A stretch of 8,505 nucleotides of DNA from Iamia sp052038315 (GTDB lineage Bacteria; Actinomycetota; Acidimicrobiia; Acidimicrobiales; Iamiaceae), in contig JBQGCF010000321.1 of the NCBI GenBank assembly GCA_052038315.1, forward strand, positions 1 through 8,505, written 5' to 3'. This document shows, one piece after another, positions 5,551-8,505 of this stretch (the stretch's first letter is position 1; each line of letters starts with the position of its first letter). A program made the translations under genes and the position numbers. The notes beneath the pieces are model-generated. The model ran no database searches. It had not been told where the DNA came from and worked only from the letters and a program-made list of their open reading frames with translations.

Positions 5551-7071
5551 CTACGCCTCGGGGCCGGACGAGCTGCCGTTGGAGGTGGCCGTGGCGGCCA
5601 GCTCCTTCTTCTCCTCCGGCTCGGGCTCGGTGCCGTCGACGCCGCTCAGGAGCTTGCGGGCGACCTGGAGGCCGGCCATGCCCTGGCCCAGGATCTGGGA
5701 CAGGGTGTTCGACAGGCCCTCGGCGCCGTTGAGGACGACCAGCTGGTCGATGGCGGCGAAGGCCTGCGACCCGGCCTTGACGATCTCGGGCCAGGCCTCG
5801 GCCAGCGTCTGGCCGATGACCGCCTCCTGGTTGTGGGCCAGAGCGTCGGCCCGGGCCTTGATCGCCTCGGCCTCGGCCAGGCCCTTGGCCCGGGTGGCCT
5901 CGCCCTCGGCCTGGCCCACCGCCTGGACGGCGACGGCGTCGGCCTCGCCCCGGGCCCGGGTCGACTGGGCCTGGGCGTCGGCCTCGAGCCGGACGTGCTC
6001 GGCCTCGGCGTCGGCGTGGAGCCGGACCTTGTGGGCCTCGGCCTCGGCGGCGATGCGGACCCGCTCGGCCTCGGCCGCGGCGGCCAGCTGGACCTCCTTG
6101 GCCTGGGCCTCGGCGGCCGAGATGCGGGCGTCACGCTGGGCCTTGGCCAGCGTCGTCTGCTCGTAGGCCTGGGCGTCGGCCGGCTTGCGGACCGTCGCCT
6201 GCAGGCGCTGCTCCTCACGCTGGGCGACCAGCTCGGCGACCCTCGTCTCCTCGACGACGACCTCCTGGCGGGCGTGGGCGTCGGAGAGCGGGCCGGCCTG
6301 GGCGGCCCGGGCCTTGGCCTCGTCGACCTCGGCCTGGTAGCCGGACTGCTTCACCTGGCTGGCCCGCTTGGCCTCGGCCTTGAGCGCCTCGGCCTCCTGC
6401 TCCTTCTGGGTCGCCTCCCGGTCGGCCGAGGCACCGGCGATGCGGGCCTGGCTGGCCACCGCGGCGGCGTGGGGCGCACCGAGGTTGGCGATGTAGCCGG
6501 TCGGGTCCTCGATCTCCTGCACCTGCAGCGAGTCGACGATCAGGCCCAGCTTCTCCATCTCGACGCCCGAGGACTCACGGGTCAGCTGGGTGAGCTTCTC
6601 CCGGTCCCTGATCATCTCCTCGACGGTCATGTTGCCGACGATCGCCCTGAGGTGGCCGGCGAAGACGTTGTGGACCCGCTGGTCCATGTTCTTCTGCTGG
6701 TCGAGGAACCGTCGGGCGGCGTTGCTGATCGAGGCGTAGTCGTCACCGACCTTGTAGATCACGACGCCACGGATCCCGAGCGGGATGCCCTGGTGCGTGA
6801 CGCAGGCGATGGCCAGCTCGGCCTCCCGCAGGTCGAGCGACAGGCGGCGGACCACCTGGACGCCGGGGATCACGAGCGTGCCCTTGCCCGTCACGATCTT
6901 GAACCCGAGGCTCTGCTCGGTCTCGTCGGCCGTGTCGCCGTGGCTGCGCAGGCCCGAGATCACCAGCGCCTCGTTCGGCTCGGCCACCCGCCACATCATC
7001 TTGAAGAGCACGATCACGGCGAGCACGGCCAGCACGACGAGGCCCGCCGTCACGTACGGGACAGCATCCAT
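5551..7071 (-). CDS. floT: Flotillin-like SPFH-domain membrane scaffold protein
   Basis: This 506-residue protein has the length and architecture of bacterial flotillin (FloT/YuaG), which oligomerises at the cytoplasmic membrane and organises microdomains that gather signalling, secretion and envelope-synthesis proteins. Residues 8-24 form the N-terminal membrane segment. The SPFH/band-7 domain spans about 28-200 (EPNEALVISG, GTLVIPGVQVVRRLSLDLRE, NMTVEEMIRDREKL, LGLIVDSLQVQEIED). A long Ala/Glu-rich coiled coil follows (about 205-415), including the GPLSDAHARQEVVVEETRVAEL stretch characteristic of flotillins and an 11-residue periodic section from 321. Hydrophobic residues 417-475 form the oligomerisation end, and a Ser/Glu-rich tail is probably disordered. 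GGAGGT five bases before the ATG fixes the start. An NfeD-like gene lies 126 bases upstream on the same strand, the usual flotillin partner. The gene is complete. Confidence 0.93.
   Translation of the reverse strand: MDAVPYVTAGLVVLAVLAVIVLFKMMWRVAEPNEALVISGLRSHGDTADETEQSLGFKIVTGKGTLVIPGVQVVRRLSLDLREAELAIACVTHQGIPLGIRGVVIYKVGDDYASISNAARRFLDQQKNMDQRVHNVFAGHLRAIVGNMTVEEMIRDREKLTQLTRESSGVEMEKLGLIVDSLQVQEIEDPTGYIANLGAPHAAAVASQARIAGASADREATQKEQEAEALKAEAKRASQVKQSGYQAEVDEAKARAAQAGPLSDAHARQEVVVEETRVAELVAQREEQRLQATVRKPADAQAYEQTTLAKAQRDARISAAEAQAKEVQLAAAAEAERVRIAAEAEAHKVRLHADAEAEHVRLEADAQAQSTRARGEADAVAVQAVGQAEGEATRAKGLAEAEAIKARADALAHNQEAVIGQTLAEAWPEIVKAGSQAFAAIDQLVVLNGAEGLSNTLSQILGQGMAGLQVARKLLSGVDGTEPEPEEKKELAATATSNGSSSGPEA
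5815..6111 (-). repeat. Nine 11-residue (33-base) repeats in the flotillin coiled coil
   Basis: Residues 321-419 divide without gaps into nine 11-residue units, for example EAQAKEVQLAA, EAEAHKVRLHA, DAEAEHVRLEA, QAEGEATRAKG and LAEAEAIKARA. Most units have an acidic or polar residue at 1, Ala at 2 and 4, and a basic or polar residue near 8. Hendecad periodicity predicts a nearly straight or slightly right-handed coiled coil, as in the walls of SPFH cages. The last two units are degenerate. Confidence 0.7.
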
Positions 7072-7074
7072 GGT

Positions 7075-7088
7075 CCACCTCCAGGTGG
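7075..7088 (-). promoter_or_regulatory. Flotillin ribosome binding site inside an inverted repeat
   Basis: On the minus strand GGAGGT (7082-7077) is a near-ideal Shine-Dalgarno five bases before the flotillin ATG. It lies within CCACCT/AGGTGG (7075-7080 and 7083-7088), so the mRNA could fold into a five-pair stem with a UGGA loop that covers most of it. It marks the start reliably; a regulatory effect of the fold is only a possibility. Confidence 0.6.
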
Positions 7089-7095
7089 GTGTTGA

Positions 7096-7158
7096 GGCCT
7101 GATGGGACTCAGGCCGGTTGGTGCCGGACCTCTCCTCGGCAGGGCCTCGGAGAAGAGG
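7096..7158 (-). other. Two stem-loops in the nfeD-flotillin spacer
   Basis: The 126-base spacer contains GGCCTGA/TCAGGCC (7096-7102 and 7109-7115, seven perfect pairs, six-base loop). It also contains CCTCTCCTC/GAGAAGAGG (7129-7137 and 7150-7158, eight pairs with one mismatch). No small gene is evident here. The stems could be a partial terminator or a processing site setting different levels of the two proteins. Confidence 0.4.
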
Positions 7159-7197
7159 GGCTGTGTCTCTGGGTCGCCTCGCCTGGCGGCTCGGCTC

Positions 7198-7407
7198 CTA
7201 GAGGGGGCTGACGAACACGGTGCGGGGCGGGTGGTACTCGACCACGACGACCCGGGCGCCGACGGCGATCTCGGTGGTGGCGTCGACCGGCCGGGCGTGG
7301 AACGCCTCGGTGCCGCCCCTGACCGGGACCATGACCTCCCCGATCCGGTTCGGACCGACGCGACCGGTCACCCGACCCGTCTTGCCGACCATCCGATGGT
7401 CTGCCAT
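7198..7407 (-). CDS. Small NfeD-like OB-fold protein
   Basis: This 69-residue protein consists of little more than the soluble C-terminal domain of NfeD proteins, a small beta-barrel (OB fold) that partners flotillins and other SPFH proteins. The pattern VGKTGRVTGRV (7-17), GEVMVPVRGGTEAFHARPVD (23-42) and AVGARVVVVEY (48-58) ending in VFVSPL is the typical 'GxxGxV..., G.v.v.G..y.A, ...G..V.V' order of that domain. No membrane segment or protease domain is present, unlike the flotillin partner YuaF or full-length NfeD. The ATG at 7407 was chosen because GGGGAG lies eight bases upstream; a longer in-frame reading back to 7521 would add 38 residues resembling nothing. It precedes the flotillin gene on the same strand with a 126-base spacer. 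It probably binds flotillin at the cytoplasmic face. Confidence 0.75.
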   Translation of the reverse strand: MADHRMVGKTGRVTGRVGPNRIGEVMVPVRGGTEAFHARPVDATTEIAVGARVVVVEYHPPRTVFVSPL

Positions 7408-7415
7408 CTGCGGTG

Positions 7416-7421
7416 CTCCCC
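7416..7421 (-). promoter_or_regulatory. Ribosome binding site of the NfeD-like gene
   Basis: GGGGAG on the minus strand, eight bases before the ATG at 7407, supports that short start over a longer reading from 7521. A second AGGAG-like site lies a few bases further upstream. Confidence 0.5.
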
Positions 7422-7430
7422 AGCTCCTGT

Positions 7431-7493
7431 GTGAGATCCGTCCCGGGGGATCCGGTGGTCTCTCACCTGTAGGCGTACAACTCGCAGACAGGT
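7431..7493. promoter_or_regulatory. Inverted repeats upstream of the NfeD-flotillin genes
   Basis: The 135-base gap between the membrane-protein stop and the NfeD-like ATG holds two inverted repeats. ACCTGT (7465-7470) and ACAGGT (7488-7493) are perfect six-base arms separated by 17 bases, a layout fitting a dimeric regulator. GTGAGA/TCTCAC (7431-7436 and 7461-7466) encloses GATCC/GGATC (7435-7439 and 7448-7452), so the leader RNA could fold. A TTCACG on the minus strand at 7500-7495 might be a -35 box, but no clear -10 is seen. Confidence 0.3.
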
Positions 7494-7520
7494 TCGTGAA
7501 GAGGGTTCCGCCCACCTTCA

Positions 7521-7536
7521 CGCCGTCTTCACGGCG
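7521..7536 (-). terminator. Hairpin after the membrane-protein gene
   Basis: CGCCGT (7521-7526) and ACGGCG (7531-7536) form a six-pair, GC-rich stem with a four-base loop, six bases beyond the TGA of the minus-strand membrane-protein gene. The position suits an intrinsic terminator separating that gene from the NfeD-flotillin genes, although no T-run follows. Confidence 0.45.
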
Positions 7537-7542
7537 CGCCCC

Positions 7543-8019
7543 TCAGGGCACGATCACCCGGCCCTCGAGGCGGACGTGGAGGCGGGCGTCGGCATCGAGC
7601 GTCATCGTCCAGCGGACCGGGTGGACGTAGCCGCTGCCGTTGGGGATCACCCCGCCGATGGCGCACGAGCCCTCGGGGGCGTCGGCCGGCTCGAAGTCAC
7701 CCTCGCGGACGAGCGCGGGGAGGCCTTCGCAGGCCAGAGGGGGTGTTCCCATCCACGGGGAGTAGGTCGTCTCGAGGCTGACGCGGCCGCAGTCGAGGTC
7801 GGCGATGCAGAAGGACCGGCCCTCGAGCTCCGTGCGGTCCGGGTTCGCCCCGTAGCCCTCCGGCACCCGCAGGTGGCCCCGGCGGACGACGGCCAGCTCG
7901 TCCAGGGCCTCCTCCTCGGTCGTCCCCACGACGTAGACGAGGAAGCCGGCCCCGGCGACGACTAGGGCGATGGTGACCACCGCGAAGGCGATCGGCCAGA
8001 CGAGGTGACGGGCCCGCAC
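7543..8019 (-). CDS. Single-pass membrane protein with four-cysteine outer domain
   Basis: I do not recognise a family for this 158-residue protein. A short basic N-terminus (RARH) is followed by one hydrophobic segment (about 7-31). The rest (about 33-158) is then predicted to be outside the membrane. It contains four cysteines (C71, C77, C97, C119), which could form two disulfides, and a beta-rich C-terminus (VRWTMTLDADARLHVRLEGRVIV). I chose the GTG at 8019: it begins one base after the AraC-family stop, and the longer reading back to 8253 only runs through that gene in the wrong frame with Ser/Pro-rich low-complexity sequence. No strong ribosome binding site is seen, so coupled translation is likely. 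Co-transcription with the regulator suggests a related task, such as sensing at the envelope, but this is a guess. Confidence 0.7.
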   Translation of the reverse strand: MRARHLVWPIAFAVVTIALVVAGAGFLVYVVGTTEEEALDELAVVRRGHLRVPEGYGANPDRTELEGRSFCIADLDCGRVSLETTYSPWMGTPPLACEGLPALVREGDFEPADAPEGSCAIGGVIPNGSGYVHPVRWTMTLDADARLHVRLEGRVIVP

Positions 8020-8020
8020 G

Positions 8021-8505
8021 TCAGTACCGCTCGGCGTAGGCGGTCGGGGGCTCGCCGAGGAGGGCCCGGACGTCACGGCTGAGGTGGGCCTGGTCGGCGT
8101 AGCCGAGGTCGGCGGCCAGGGCGGCCCAGTCGACGGTGCTCGTGTCGCCGGCGTCGAGCCGGGCCCGGACCTCGCCGAGCCGGGCCTGGCGGACGGCCGT
8201 CTTGGGGCTGACACCGACGTGCTCGGCGAAGAGGCGCTGGATGCGGCGGACACCGGTGCCCGTCGCCGCGGCCAGGTCGCCGACCCGCCGGGGCCCGCCC
8301 GGGGCGACGATCCGGGCGACGAGGGCGACCGTCTCGCGGGCGGCGTCGTGGGGACCGCCGGCCGGGAGGATGCGCCGGAGCAGGACGGCGACGGTCTCGA
8401 CGTCGGGCGTGTGGGGGAGCGGGCCCAGCAGCTCGGCGGCCGGGACGCTGGCGTCGGCGAGCGTGGCGACCGGCCGGCCGAGGAGGGCCCGGGCGGTCCC
8501 CGGCC
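8021..8505 (-). CDS. AraC-family transcriptional regulator (5' end outside the window)
   Basis: An open frame enters from the right edge and gives about 160 C-terminal residues ending PTAYAERY before TGA at 8023-8021. It has the two helix-turn-helix units of the AraC/XylS DNA-binding domain. The first is VGDLAAATGTGVRRIQRLFAEHVGVSP, with the recognition helix at RRIQRLF, followed by the linker helix KTAVRQARLGEVRARL. The second is WAALAADLGYADQAHLSRDVRALLGEPPTAY, matching the family's 'A...GY.D..H..R.F....G..P..Y' signature. The usual Phe in the second helix is Val (RDVRALLG). The N-terminal part seen here (PGTARALLGRPVATLAD...) is the end of a ligand-sensing or dimerisation domain that cannot be identified. 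It is followed after one base by the membrane-protein gene. Confidence 0.85.
   Translation of the reverse strand, partial: PGTARALLGRPVATLADASVPAAELLGPLPHTPDVETVAVLLRRILPAGGPHDAARETVALVARIVAPGGPRRVGDLAAATGTGVRRIQRLFAEHVGVSPKTAVRQARLGEVRARLDAGDTSTVDWAALAADLGYADQAHLSRDVRALLGEPPTAYAERY

Noticed and set aside
5500..7095. 531-residue plus-strand frame antisense to flotillin
   Set aside because: It is rich in repeated LGLG-type runs that simply mirror the Ala/Glu coiled-coil codons of flotillin. No start signal or domain supports it.
7408..7521. Upstream extension of the NfeD-like gene
   Set aside because: The extra 38 residues match nothing in the domain and cover the presumed promoter and leader. 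A ribosome binding site supports the ATG at 7407.
8020..8253. Upstream extension of the membrane-protein gene
   Set aside because: The added residues are Ser/Pro/Arg low-complexity and overlap the AraC-family gene in a different frame. The GTG directly after the regulator stop is better placed.

Overview
The window is very GC-rich, with strong G/C bias at third codon positions and close gene packing. Together with the gene families present, this points to a high-GC actinobacterium. An Acidimicrobiia-type organism is my best guess from general resemblance only; nothing here fixes the species. No rRNA, tRNA, CRISPR array, insertion sequence or prophage gene was seen, so this looks like ordinary chromosome.

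Layout. (1) Bases 1-776: the last codons of an upstream gene, then a class I SAM-dependent methyltransferase on the plus strand. (2) Bases 773-1391, minus strand: a type II toxin-antitoxin pair, with a ribbon-helix-helix antitoxin followed by an overlapping VapC-like PIN-domain toxin. The toxin converges on the methyltransferase and the two stop codons share one CTAG. (3) Bases 1392-1586: a divergent control region, lower in GC than its surroundings, with a palindrome and several small hairpins. (4) Bases 1587-5434, plus strand: a membrane-embedded processive family 2 glycosyltransferase, stop-start coupled (TGATG) to an exported or membrane-anchored GH18 chitinase-like protein carrying two C-terminal chitin-binding-type modules. 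(5) Bases 5435-5550: a long, nearly perfect hairpin between convergent genes. (6) Bases 5551-7407, minus strand: a small NfeD-like OB-fold protein, then flotillin. (7) Bases 7543-8505, minus strand: an AraC-family regulator, whose 5' end lies beyond the window, followed one base later by a single-pass membrane protein with four cysteines in its outer domain.

How the genes may work together. The glycosyltransferase and the GH18 protein look like a two-gene surface-polysaccharide unit: the first would polymerise and export a beta-linked, possibly GlcNAc-containing glycan, and the second would bind and trim it outside the membrane. The NfeD-like protein and flotillin are a known partnership in membrane-microdomain organisation; here the NfeD partner has been reduced to its soluble domain. 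The AraC/membrane-protein pair may be a small regulatory or sensing unit of unknown function. The most unusual part is the polysaccharide pair: its glycosyltransferase has an insertion of roughly 150 residues inside the catalytic domain, and its hydrolase has a divergent catalytic motif.
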